From Actinernus sp. WN-2022 (Eukaryota; Cnidaria; Anthozoa; Actiniaria; Actinernidae): a stretch of 64,000 nt of DNA. Both the position numbers and the translations under genes were made by a program. Each line of letters opens with the position of its first letter. Positions within the stretch are counted from its first letter, which is position 1. Shown here piece after piece: positions 10,313 through 19,429 of the stretch. The DNA is taken from NCBI GenBank assembly GCA_030867875.1, contig JAOWCC010001368.1, positions 4,340,965-4,404,964 of the forward strand. The letters are read 5' to 3'. Below the pieces are notes generated by a model, which saw only the letters and a program-made list of their open reading frames with translations, was not told the origin of the DNA and ran no database searches.

Positions 10313-10652
10313 AAGAGCCTGCACGGATCCCATACAAATTTGAATTCCTGCGTTGAATTTATCGACGCAAATTCCTATTGGCCGAGAAAAACGAGACGGT
10401 AAACATTGTAGATTTCCTATTGTTAACGGCAAGAGAAGGCGTGGGAAAATAAAATTAATTTCCTTCGTCGAGAGTGATGTTTCTTTCCTTGAGGTTTGAC
10501 ACAGCTGCTTTTAACGCTACCTCGAACTCGCTCACGCTCATGTTCACTCCAAAAACAGATGCCATCTTGAAACTGCAGACTCTAGACTCTGTGACTTACC
10601 GGCGAGATCTAAAGAACCGTTCGGATCGTGGCAGAGGTTCTTTTCTCCCTCG

Positions 10653-11015
10653 TTAGTGGAGCTGGAGAGAGGGTAAGAGTAAAGAACCTCTGCTAGCAGG
10701 GTTGTCCTCGTAATTTGGCCCCTGAAATCCATCATCGATGAGAGTTCTCTTCGTCCGTTTACAATCTGGTATTGTGGGGAGGTTCTCTTTGTCATGGCCA
10801 CACTTTGGATTTTCAGCATTTATCGTTTTATTAAGATAAGCAAAGCCTTCGGAAGTTTTCCGAATTTTCGTTGCACAGGGTTTGCATAATCTTTCTGAAA
10901 AATCTGGAGACTTTTCGGGAAAAATTCCTACGATTCCTCGTTGTTTTGATGGCAAAAATAAGTTTTCTGTTGAAACAGACTTCCATGTATCTCCATATTG
11001 AACTTTCAAAGACAC
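10653..11015 (-). pseudogene. Fragment with a zinc-binding (ZAD-like) N-terminal domain
   Basis: A 120-residue open frame without a normal ATG start (it begins at GTG and extends a few codons upstream with CHV). It reads like real protein: GDTWKSVSTENLFLPSKQRG, then SERLCKPCATKIRKTSEGF. A C-x2-C pair with conserved (S/T)ENLF and KIR spacing resembles the N-terminal zinc-binding module of multi-copy, transposon-associated proteins in cnidarians. That assignment is from memory and tentative. The rest of any such protein is missing, and the frame lies between the arms of an inverted-repeat element, so it is read as a captured exon or decayed transposon gene. Confidence 0.45.
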
Positions 11016-11336
11016 ATGGCAACACCGACAATATTGATTTACGCTTTCCTTTCTGGATTTCCTTGAACTACATATTTTTTCTGGAGTATTTTGGTTTAAT
11101 ATACATCCAGCTTTTCTAGGTGCATCCAGCCTCGCGCCAAACAGATGAACGTCATAATTCTAGCGAGCGCTGATTGGCTTAGATTTGGTGTCTCATTGAG
11201 GGGGCGAAATTCAAATTTGTATGGGATCCGTGCAGGCTCTCCCTCCCTTTTCCCCTCCCCCCTCTTCTTCTTCCTCTCCTCTTCTTCCCCTCCCCCCCCC
11301 CCAAGAAAGAGCCTGTTCGCAGGCTAGCCTCATTCT

Positions 11337-11455
11337 GAAGTTAAACATTCATAAATACCAGCGAGAAGGTGCAAAACGCGAAACTATAACAATACGCAGA
11401 GTTGTGAATAGCCCACCTTCTCGCTGGTATTATTGATGAATGTTTAACTTCAGAA
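11337..11455. repeat. Palindrome inside the layered element
   Basis: GAAGTTAAACATTCAT...ACCAGCGAGAAGGTG (11337-11371) is complementary to CACCTTCTCGCTGGTA...ATGAATGTTTAACTTC (11413-11453), with a ~40-base loop. Confidence 0.85.
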
Positions 11456-11483
11456 TGAGGCTAACCCTGCGTACATGCGTCTG

Positions 11484-11640
11484 TATTCAAGTTTGAAGAC
11501 CTTTCTTTTTAGATGCTTTTAGCTAGTTACTTGATACTTTTTATATATTCATGTAATTTTTATTTCTATTAGGTATAATATGTAAGAGCATCGAGACTCT
11601 GTAGGATGCTCCTAATACGTTATTATTATTATTATTATTA
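11484..11640 (+). mobile_element. LINE/SINE 3' tail inserted in the outer arm
   Basis: About 157 bases ending in (ATT)n interrupt the outer inverted repeat. The neighbouring arm halves are contiguous in the left partner at 10165-10175. It is AT-rich, with TAAGAGCATCGAGACTCTG before the microsatellite, as in a 5'-truncated retroelement tail. This dates the insertion after the host element. Confidence 0.6.
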
Positions 11641-11804
11641 TTCATTGCAGTCAGTGGTAATTTTCGAATACGAAACTGGACTATTGTTCGGTAAGCACGT
11701 TGCCATGGCAACACACGCTATGACGTAGCGTGTTTGATGTCATAGACGCAACACTCAAATCAAGATAACATTTACTGTTTTTAAAACTATTTACTGTATT
11801 TACT

Positions 11805-12330
11805 CGATTATATAGACGGCTTCTATTCAAAATTCGGCCTTAGAAAGACATAACGTTTACACCATTTACAATAGTTTTGTTTGTGGTTTTTTTTAACCTT
11901 GAAATTCTTTGAGTATGAGGAATAAATCTATAGCAGTTCGAGTGTTAAATGAATGTCAGAAATGGAAATAAGTGAGATTGAAAAATAACGAAAATGTGCC
12001 TCATTTAATTTATTTATTTATGACATGGTCACTGGATAAGAAACAATAGGACTCCAAGTCCCTTACAAGGTTTACCTCCACGAGGGGTCTAAACGCCGGG
12101 TCTCGAATTAACGCCGGTCTCGAATAAACGCTGGGCCGACACACGACCTGTTGTCGCCGTGGTTGGTGTAAAACCTTAGTTAGAATCACTTATAGCGACT
12201 GACTCGAATAGACGCCGGTACCTCGAATAGACGCCCCCGGCTTCTATTTAAAATTCGGCCTCGTCGACCAGGCGTTTATTCGAGACCGACGTTAATTAGA
12301 TACCCGGCGTCTAATCGAGTAAATACGGTA
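11805..12330. repeat. TCGAATA(A/G)ACGCC repeat element (foldback)
   Basis: Phrases of the type CTCGAAT(A/T)AACGCC recur at about 12103, 12118, 12204 and 12223, and inverted near 12262 and 12304. AAATTCGGCCT appears twice (11831, 12250). TACTCGATTATATAGACG at the left end and CGTCTAATCGAGTAAATAC at the right end are inverted. It is a non-coding foldback element in intron 6. Confidence 0.6.
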
Positions 12331-12447
12331 CTTGATGTAGAATCGATTTTAATGATAAAAAAATAAGCTGATATGCACTTTATCTTAGATAGTACGAGAA
12401 CGACATACGGCACAGGTACTCAGCCAAAATAAGTTTTTGCATTTTGT

Positions 12448-12636
12448 GTAGCGGCGCATAGGGAGGGGGAGGGGAGAAAAAGGAGAGGGCGAGGAAAAGG
12501 GGAGAAAAAAAGAGAGGGGAAGGGAGAAAAAAGAGAAAAGAGAAGGCGGGAAGAAAGAGGGGAGGGGGATGGGAGCGAAGGGGAGGGAGAAGAAACCAAA
12601 GGAGGGGTACGTAGGGGTAGGAGAAGGCGCCGCTAC
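12448..12636. repeat. Purine-rich foldback next to a splice donor
   Basis: GTAGCGGCGC (12448-12457) and its inverted copy (12627-12636) bracket a ~165-base, almost uninterrupted A/G tract on the plus strand. In the receptor transcript this is a C/T tract starting ~31 bases after the donor of the TM1-TM2 exon. Open frames over it (12380-12649) are low-complexity artefacts. Confidence 0.8.
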
Positions 12637-12667
12637 GCAGACTAGACATTTTTCACCATTTGCTCAC

Positions 12668-12882
12668 CTTAGCTACATTGTTGCTCAGCATGTTCAACAC
12701 CGTGACAATAGTTAGCACTGATGTAACGCCTAGCGTGATGCGTGCAGGTGGCTTGTCACGCGGTAACACAAATCCAATCCAGGAAATAATGACAATGATG
12801 GCTGACGGAGCGTACACGTGATATATGAAGTAGCTGAAAGTCCGCTTGAAAGTAAATGTCGCTTTCACTCCTGACCAGTTAC
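12668..12882 (-). CDS. Receptor exon 6: TM1, PAR motif, TM2
   Basis: A 215-base exon with acceptor TTCTAG (above 12882) and donor GTGAGC (from 12667). It completes a glycine codon with the previous exon and encodes 71 further residues: NWSGVKATFTFKR, TM1 (FSYFIYHVYAPSAIIVIISW...), the selectivity stretch PPAR, and pore-lining TM2 ITLGVTSVLTIVTVLNML. P-A-R at the cytosolic mouth and the TxxLTxxT pattern are those of chloride-selective receptors. Confidence 0.95.
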
Positions 12883-12932
12883 CTAGAATACATGAAGAAC
12901 ATTAGCATTATTCATTTAGTATATTTGTATCA

Positions 12933-13070
12933 AGACTGCAAGCCGCTGATAATGGACGGCTGTACGATAATATTTATTGTACTAACGTTATTCATAGTAT
13001 TTATAAGCCGAAAAGAATATATTGGTACAATAAATAACATCGTACAGCCGTCCGAGCAGCCTTGCAGTCT
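12933..13070. mobile_element. Palindromic MITE (138 bp)
   Basis: AGACTGCAAGCCGCTGATAA at 12933 is complementary to the region ending GCAGCCTTGCAGTCT at 13070. The inner arms GGACGGCTGTACGATAATAT and its complement also pair. It lies just inside intron 5. Confidence 0.85.
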
Positions 13071-13735
13071 TCATATTGCTGATATGCAATCAATCCCAAG
13101 AGATTCAAATAACAAAGACGGGCTGCCATGTTGGATGAACTAATGAGGAACTTGTTAAAGGACCAAGATGACGGTGATGACGTCACACACACCAGCAATT
13201 ACTTTTTCAATTCTGCTGATCCTGATCTCCACAGATCCACACTTTTGTTTGCAATCGTCAATAAATGCCTTTACATTTCACCTTACAATATGCCGAACTA
13301 TCTTTGTGCCCGAGAAATAATAGTATATAGACGAGTACAGACTACATGCAAAACCCATTATAGAAACATGGATTTTATCATCAAAGCTATCTAGATTGGT
13401 CAGTCCAGGATGGTGAATTTACCTGTTTTCATGCTATTACCAATATATTAAAGTTTAGAAACATTTCTAAAACAAAATGGTAAGGAAAACGTATGTCAAA
13501 AGCTCCGATATTATAAATCCACCGTGCCGAAAAAGTAAAGATGGCGGCTTGTAAATTTGTAGAAAGTATATAAGCAAATACCGTTAACGAAAATCCTTCA
13601 AAAAATACGCCGGATCCGAAGTGAGGACCTATACAGCCAAAAGATAGACGATAAGAACTTAACGTGTCAAGAAATGATAGTATAGACGAGTATAGACCAC
13701 ACGCAAAACCCACTGCTGGGTCCTGAGGTCTAATC
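13071..13735. other. Intron 5: repeat debris with direct repeats
   Basis: ATAGACGAGTA(C/T)AGAC...GCAAAACCCA occurs twice in direct orientation (about 13326-13353 and 13683-13711). CCAAGATGACGG with an adjacent CRE-like TGACGTCA lies at 13163-13185. These look like ends of decayed DNA elements. No gene is seen. Confidence 0.45.
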
Positions 13736-14038
13736 ATGAAAGCAAGGTTGGTCTGCCTTAAAAGGAAGTCTCCTTACGGCAGGCGGCGAAAGATTTCCAA
13801 GGAACAAGAAACATTACTCGTTCGTGAAGATTTAAGAGAACGAGAGAGGGCATTTTCGTCCAGACGGCCCATGGAACACACAGGCATTCGTAATGTGAGT
13901 GATCGCACTATCCGTCGCGTCTTGAACAGAAATGGCTACTTCTCGCTGGAAATAGTTTTAATCTTCGCCACAATCCATCGTACGGAAAAAGATGGTACTT
14001 GTACGAGATCGGTAGTGTTATTAGAAAAACTTGTTTGA
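13736..14038 (+). pseudogene. Tc1/mariner transposase N-terminal remnant
   Basis: A 100-residue frame that contains a helix-turn-helix region: SPYGRRRKISKEQETLLVRE, then SSRRPMEHTGIRN and VSDRTIRRVLNRNGYF. This matches the paired-like DNA-binding part of Tc1-type transposases, where S-xx-T-(I/V)-R-R-x-L precedes the linker. After about residue 70 the match stops, and no DDE/D catalytic domain follows before 15000. It is a truncated, decayed copy inserted antisense in receptor intron 5. Confidence 0.6.
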
Positions 14039-15237
14039 AAATGCTATTTTCCACCTCCAATCGATTGTCGATCTTTCTAAAACGGCGTTTTTAAAGATAG
14101 TTTGCCATGGCAATGCCTTTCCCATGGGGATCACGAGCTCAATTAATTCGTTAACGAAGTATTATATCAGCACGTGACTGTAAAATTAATAGGAGCTCCT
14201 GTAAGTACGAACTCATGCTGCTTTATACTACAGTTCACCATCATCACTGATACATGCATGCTGAGCACTGTGCCGGATAACAATCACCATTCCCTTTTAC
14301 CAATAGACTGCGTAAATGTTTTGTTTACTTGAGATTCAGAGAATTTCAAGGACACTAAGTTGCAATTTATAGTGATTTAGAGATCCCACAGCTGAAATAT
14401 GTGAAATGACAGCACCCATCAACTGCTTAGGTAATTACTGTTCATAGCAAACAAATGAATATATTACGCAGTATGTATACCAAACGTAACGTAAAAACCT
14501 TAAAATAGTGCAAGTGGACAGTGCTATAGCAGAATACAATGAAATCTGCTTTGTTAGTATCCCTACACGAGCGTAAAAATAGCTACTTACAGTATTCGCA
14601 TAAGAATATCTGATCTAAGCATCCAGAAATTAAAATGTATTTATACTTTGGTATCTGTTGGCCAACCTTGCTCTGATTAATATATGGAAGAAAAAAGGGG
14701 AGTCACCGTTTTGTTTCGGAGATATATTGCAAAATATCGCAAATTTAGCTCCAAAACAGAGCTTTGCCGATGAAGGACTGGGGCGAGTTTCGTAAAAGTT
14801 GTCTAAATCGCCCAAATGAACTAAGTTTTCATTGACAATGTTAAATTAGTGTTAAAATATGTAAGATTCAGATTCACCCAAACACAGATCTTTGTACCTA
14901 TGATTTAAGATTTCACCATCATGCGCAGATATGCTGGATATGCACATTGCAAATCAGGGGAATCACCGCCTTAAGTAATGATTTAGCTAAGAACTATAGC
15001 AAAAGACAATAAATAGGTTGCGGCAATGAGTATATCCCCACATACGATTTTGCTCGAATATCGCCATTAAGTGCTGTATGAGATGTCTACAGTCGAAACT
15101 ACACCCAGAAAATAAATTATATTTTATGCTATTGGCTCTTTTAACTGTGAAAACTCGAAGAAGCCGCCATTCAGCCAATCGGAAAGGGAGAAAACAAAAG
15201 ATATTTCAGTCCCAAATTTGAGAACTTTCTCCACATA
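14039..15237. other. Intron 5, continued: no gene recognised
   Basis: AT-rich sequence with a few MITE-like phrases (for example AAAACAGAGCTTTGCCGATG near 14753). Short minus-strand frames at 14630-14815 and 14987-15178 match nothing I know. Confidence 0.4.
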
Positions 15238-16115
15238 CTAGGCCTGAATAGATTGTGCTCGGCAACTTTTGAGCAACTTCTGGAGTTTTGAGCAACTTTT
15301 CGTACTGCAAGCAACCTAGAGCAACTTTTGCCTTCCTTGGCAACCTTTGAGCAACAAATAATGATAAAACACCCAAATTATCCCAAATGTTTCTGTTAAT
15401 TGAAACTGGTCGACACTAAGAATGCTGTAGACGTGTATTGAATAGTATTTAGCGTTCAATTTCGCAATACAGTCCGTGCTTTTAAGGTTGCACGGCTCTG
15501 TTGTCCTTTGAAAGTACAAAATCTAAATCCAACAGCTGCCTCCTTGGAAGAATTCAGAAACTTTCCATTTCTTGATAATGACAACACCATTGCCAACTTG
15601 GCCCGAGAGCTACTTGACTATCTTGCCGCAGCTGATGGTGTTGTCATGGCAAATGAGGAAGACAAGGTCGCATGGTGGGCAGCCCACAGCGAGACACTTC
15701 CACACTGGGCAGGGGTGGTAAAGAAGATGTTGGTCATCCATCCAAGTTCAGCATCTGCTGAGAGAGCCTTCAGCCTTCTGAAGAATGCCTTTAATGACCA
15801 GCAAGACACTGCCCTTGAGGATTACCTTGAGGCTTCAGTCATGATTAGATACAACAACGCAAAGAGGCTGTAAACTTTATCACCGTATGTGGTGTCTATG
15901 GTCAATATCATGAGATTTACTCATTAGAAACTACTTTACTTCATTAGAAAGTACTACTATTTGAATTACACATCTGGAACATTCCATGTTTTAAGTTGTT
16001 ATCTAGAATAAAATGGCTCGCCAAAGTGAGCAACTTTTTCAAATTTTGGCAACTTTTGAGCAACTTTTAGCCTTTTTTTGGAGCAACTTTTAGTATCACG
16101 CTCGGCAACCAATGA
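15238..16115 (+). mobile_element. hAT-like DNA transposon remnant
   Basis: GAGCAACTTTT/GGCAACTTTT motifs cluster on both sides of a transposase fragment (several copies at 15250-15350 and 16020-16110). The right-hand cluster keeps the same orientation as the left. Repeated subterminal motifs are typical of hAT elements, where they bind the transposase. Exact termini and target duplications could not be placed. Confidence 0.55.
15508..15873 (+). pseudogene. hAT transposase C-terminal (dimerisation) fragment
   Basis: A 121-residue frame without a credible start codon context, ending in the hAT dimerisation signature: HPSSASAERAFSLLKNAF, then DYLEASVMIRYNN. W-W-x(n)-P-x-L-x(n)-A-K/V... is represented by VAWWAAHSETLPHWAGVVKK. 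Upstream catalytic regions are absent, so it is the last exon or a 5'-truncated remnant. It is antisense to the receptor and cannot be part of it. Confidence 0.8.
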
Positions 16116-16267
16116 AATTATAAGAAAGAAGAATAGAAAATTAACACTAGGCCTTTTACATGCCTTGCCGTTCAGTGCTATCGTTCTTATCCGAAGCATT
16201 ACTTAAAGGGAACCTCGGCTGAAAAACAATGCTTGCTCTCAAGTGTTTGTGATGGATGCCTAAGTCT

Positions 16268-16563
16268 GTTTCTGTGTTTGTCTCCAGTAAATTTTACACT
16301 AGATGTCATTTATGCAACAATTTTCCTGTCGATAAAACTTATTTGAATTTACTGCGCGTCGCCATCTTGAATTTTATGACGTCACAGTGTTGCCTTATTG
16401 TCAGAAAACAATAGCTCTTTTGTTATGCGACAATAGGGCAACACTGTGACGTCATGATATCCAAGATGGCGGCGCGCAGGAAATTCAAATGAGTTTTATC
16501 GACAAGAAAATTGTTGCATAAATGACATCATAAATGACATTTACTGGAGACAAACACAGAAAC
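16268..16563. mobile_element. Palindromic MITE with CRE and CAAGATGG motifs
   Basis: The arms GTTTCTGTGTTTGTCTCCAG (16268 onward) and the complementary end at 16539-16563 pair over ~140 bases each. Each arm carries GCCATCTTG/CAAGATGGC and a perfect TGACGTCA (16377-16384 and 16447-16454). It is non-coding and lies in intron 5. Confidence 0.9.
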
Positions 16564-16565
16564 AT

Positions 16566-16668
16566 GCTAACCGCCGTGGGAAGCGAGTAGCAGCTGACGT
16601 TTCGATCATACGAAGGATAAACGCTCGAAACGTCAGCTGCTACTCGCTTCTCATGCACGGCGGTTAAC
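16566..16668. mobile_element. 103-bp palindrome abutting the previous one
   Basis: GCTAACCGCCGTG at 16566 pairs with CACGGCGGTTAAC at 16656-16668. The inner arms GCGAGTAGCAGCTGACGTTT also pair. It starts three bases after the end of the larger palindrome. Confidence 0.85.
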
Positions 16669-16838
16669 ATATGAAGTTGATTAAACCAGTCAGTGATTCT
16701 CAATATACCTCTATGAAAATGTAAGCAGCTTCTATAGGTCCCGAGCTGACTTCTAAATCCACACCAGTATGTGCCAATATTTTTTTAAATTTAAATCTTA
16801 TTTTATATAACTGAATAAACCTTCACATTATATTTTAC

Positions 16839-17105
16839 CAGGAGCCTATTACCAGGAGCGTATCTATGTGATGGGTAGCGTCCACAGCACAGTTATATAT
16901 GTAGACGATGTGGCTATTTATAGTCTGGAAGTTGTGGTATGCGATTACGTTGTCTTTTGTTCTTATAGCAGTATCCTGATTGGTTAAAAGTGACAGCCTT
17001 TGTTTCCTCTCGCGGGAAACACAAAGCTAAAAATAGCTACATCATCTGTTCTGCTGTTGGACAGACCTAATCTGGGAGATGCACGCTCCTTGTAATGGGC
17101 TCCTG
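16839..17105. mobile_element. MITE family A, copy 2, beside a splice donor
   Basis: The TIRs read CAGGAGCC(T/C)ATTAC(C/A)AGGAGCG, matching the element at 7494-7787. A perfect 7-bp target duplication ATTTTAC flanks it (16832-16838 and 17106-17112). In the receptor transcript the duplication begins nine bases after the first intron base following exon 5. Confidence 0.92.
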
Positions 17106-17121
17106 ATTTTACTTGACTCAC

Positions 17122-17256
17122 CTACTATGTAGACGTTATAGGTTGTAGATAAGTCTATGCTGCTTAGTTTGTATTGAGGGAGAATCTTTAGACTGTCCGG
17201 CACCTTATTCATTCCTGACTCCCACTTGAATTTGATGTGCGTGTCGATGTAGCCAT
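17122..17256 (-). CDS. Receptor exon 5: strands after the Cys-loop, loop C
   Basis: A 135-base exon with acceptor ATGCGTTCAG (above 17256) and donor GTGAGT (from 17121). It encodes GYIDTHIKFKWESG and TTYNVYIV, ending in the first base of a Gly codon. It corresponds to the E-S-x-G-Y-xxx-D-I-x-F-x-W region of the family. Loop C lacks the second cysteine pair present in glycine receptors. Confidence 0.92.
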
Positions 17257-17338
17257 CTGAACGCATAATGAGATGGCGTTTAAGAAATGCTTCAGTTATA
17301 TCAATAACATGCAGTGCATATCATTAATATCGATTATA

Positions 17339-17590
17339 CATCAAGTAAATAGTTGAATAGTAGAATATCTTTTAATTTGAGTCTTGCGTCTATGAGTTAT
17401 AGAGGTTTCTATTTCCAAAATGGTAATGTTGTGACATCCTCCAATAATTTACTTTTATCTCTACTCTCGTGTTTTTTGTATAATAAATGTGACGTCACGT
17501 CATTAGCATATTGGACATATTCCCTACCGTAACTCATAGACGCAACACTCAAATCATAACATATTCCACTATTCAGTTATTCACTTGATG
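17339..17590. mobile_element. Palindromic MITE with CATCAAGT ends
   Basis: CATCAAGTAAATAGTTGAAT (17339) pairs with ATTCAGTTATTCACTTGATG (17571-17590). The inner arms (CTATGAGTTA...) pair too. Sequence and ends are related to the TTAA-flanked element at 46011-46457. Confidence 0.8.
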
Positions 17591-17766
17591 GCTAGCTCAG
17601 AATCGATATTTAGGATATCACAAGGTTGGATTGGGTTGGCACTGACTTTAACGAGGAATTGTCAGCACAAAAGGAGAAACTTTTTCTCGTAAAGAAAGCC
17701 GAACAATCTCAGATTAGCGGAGTATACTTAGCATATAATGTATTATAAAGTGTTATATATACGTAC

Positions 17767-17849
17767 AACTTTCAAAAATAATAGGGCAGTGCTGCGTGTC
17801 CATTGGAAAGTCTCTGAGATCCATAGAACAGTAGGCCTTGATGGTCACC
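17767..17849 (-). CDS. Receptor exon 4: the Cys-loop
   Basis: An 83-base exon with acceptor TTTCTGCAG and donor GTACGT. It encodes VTIKAYCSMDLRDFPMDTQH followed by CPIIFES. The two cysteines are separated by 13 residues with F-P-M-D before the second, the defining Cys-loop. 83 bp is the conserved size of this exon in the family. Confidence 0.97.
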
Positions 17850-17988
17850 CTGCAGAAATACGGGGCGGAGAATGAGGGTCAAAACAGTAAACAGCAAGAA
17901 CTACATGCCTTGTGTTTACCTACAAAATAATTAATGATATGAGGAAACTGACACAAACGTACAAGGTACAAAGCAACAACATTGATTA

Positions 17989-18688
17989 TAGAGCGGTTTT
18001 AGATTGAGTGTCGTAAAACCAAAACCAAAGTAATCACAGACCCAATCACAGGAGCAAGTAAAAACACAATGAGCCAATCACGAACTGAAGTAATTCACGA
18101 TTGGTTTTAATTAATTTAGAGCGGTCGTTAAACCAAAACCAAAGTAATCACAGAACCAATCACGAGCAAGTAAAAACACAATAAGCCAATCACGAACTGA
18201 AGTAATTCACGGATTGGTTTTACTTGAACCAGTCACGAGGAAAAGTAAACGCAATCGTGGATGGTGTGATCATAGTTAATAGAGTGGAATGGTTAGGAAA
18301 CCCGGAAAACTTCAAAAGGGCTAACAAAGGCGCTGCGATTTAGGTTGGAAGGGGTAAGACAAAAGATTGTGCACGATCATAGTTCATTAGCGTTCCCTGA
18401 ACGACTGAACTCACACGTTTCTATTGGCTGATTGATTAACATGTTGGAATTTCTATTGTGTTTTGTGCACGGTAGTGGTTGAAAAAAGCTAACAAAGACC
18501 TACAACAAAGAAGGTCCCTGAGTTTCCTAACCATTCCACTCTATTAACTATGGTGTGATGGACCAAACTACGTTTGGTTTTAGTTTGATTGGCTGATAAT
18601 CACAAAACATTTTCCAAAACCAATAGGAAAACACGCAAAACCAAAGCAATCACGGATTGCTTTCGACACTCAATCGAAATCCGCTCTA
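17989..18688. mobile_element. 700-bp foldback element B, copy 1, with a nested MITE
   Basis: The TIR TAGAGCGGTTTTAGATTGAG (17989) pairs with CAATCGAAATCCGCTCTA at the right end. The body is full of CCAATCAC and AAACCAAA(A/G)CAA phrases in both orientations. A second MITE (18271-18551) interrupts it. A related element lies at 31157-31748. It is in intron 3 of the receptor. Confidence 0.85.
18271..18551. mobile_element. MITE family C, copy 1
   Basis: The ends (C)ATAGTTAATAGAGTGGAATG and CATTCCACTCTATTAACTAT are inverted. GGTGTGAT is duplicated on both sides (8 bp), consistent with a hAT-type insertion. Another copy at about 52205-52423 is the target of the large foldback at 52424-56252. Confidence 0.88.
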
Positions 18689-18984
18689 ATATAAATCACG
18701 GGAGCATCCTAAGAACGTGCGATTTCATTGGCTAAATACTTTCGTGCATTGTTTTCTTATAATGCACCATATAAAATAAATACAACTGAGATGGTTCTCC
18801 TATATGTGCTATAACAAAATAATACATTTTCGAGGCCTTGAAACGTAGCTGCAAAATGCAGTCGGCTTTTATTTCAAGATCCAGAGCTTGCATTATTTAA
18901 ACAATAGTGTCATATGCGGATGACCACTATCGCGTCACGTGATCAATTCCATCCAATCAGAATCGGAGAAAATGTAGTGATGAA

Positions 18985-19380
18985 TATAATGTCTTGGAAT
19001 AACCCAGCCACCGTCTATTGGGAAACTCGCCATCTGATTGGCTAGTCACGCGCCGTCTATCGATCGATAGTCAACCGTGCGCGCGTTGCAGCCAAAAATC
19101 ACTTAGGCCCGATTTTCATGCGCCGAACGCAATTGAAGTAAAAGATAATTAGGCGACTTCTTTTGATCTAATTAGGTATGGCGCATGAAAAGTTCGACGT
19201 TTTAATCGGGCCATAGAAAAATGCTTTTCTGCGAGTTTTTTAACTATTTTCTGGCCGATCGATCGCTAAGTTGATAGAACGGTGTCTTGGTTATGCTAAA
19301 ACAACTAACCTTCTCGCTCTTGGTTTCTATTGACTTCGATAGTAGGCTCGGCGCTGCACCTCTCACCAACTATCTACCAT
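18985..19380 (+). mobile_element. Repeat family D, copy 1
   Basis: ATAACCCAGCC...CGTCTAT..GGGAAACTCG.CATCTGATTGG and, further on, AAGTTGATAGAACGGTG.CTTGGTTATG also occur at about 34018-34080 and 34437-34520 in the same orientation. The interiors differ between copies. Confidence 0.7.
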
Positions 19381-19429
19381 TACACATTTGTAGTTCACCA
19401 CAAAATTTTGGCGCGCGCTCATTGGCTAA

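Larger units (their letters stand above)
10123..11686. mobile_element. Layered inverted-repeat element carrying a gene fragment
   Basis: The outer arm 10123-10201 (starting CAATAGTCCAGTTTCG) is found inverted on the right, split into 11452-11483 and 11641-11686 by a later insertion. An inner pair (10202-10356 and 11207-11325) has AGCCTGCGAACAGGCTC at its outer edge, a long purine/pyrimidine tract, and GGATCCCATACAAATTTGAA at its inner edge. A third palindrome lies at 11337-11455. Between the inner arms lies a protein-like fragment (10653-11015). The layout suggests a composite or Pack-type DNA element in intron 6 of the receptor. Confidence 0.7.

Noticed and set aside
10169..10432. Proline-rich open frame
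   Set aside because: It comes entirely from the G-rich tract inside the inverted-repeat element.
12380..12649. 89-codon minus-strand proline/leucine-rich protein
   Set aside because: It is the translation of the polypurine tract. Low complexity, no conserved motif.
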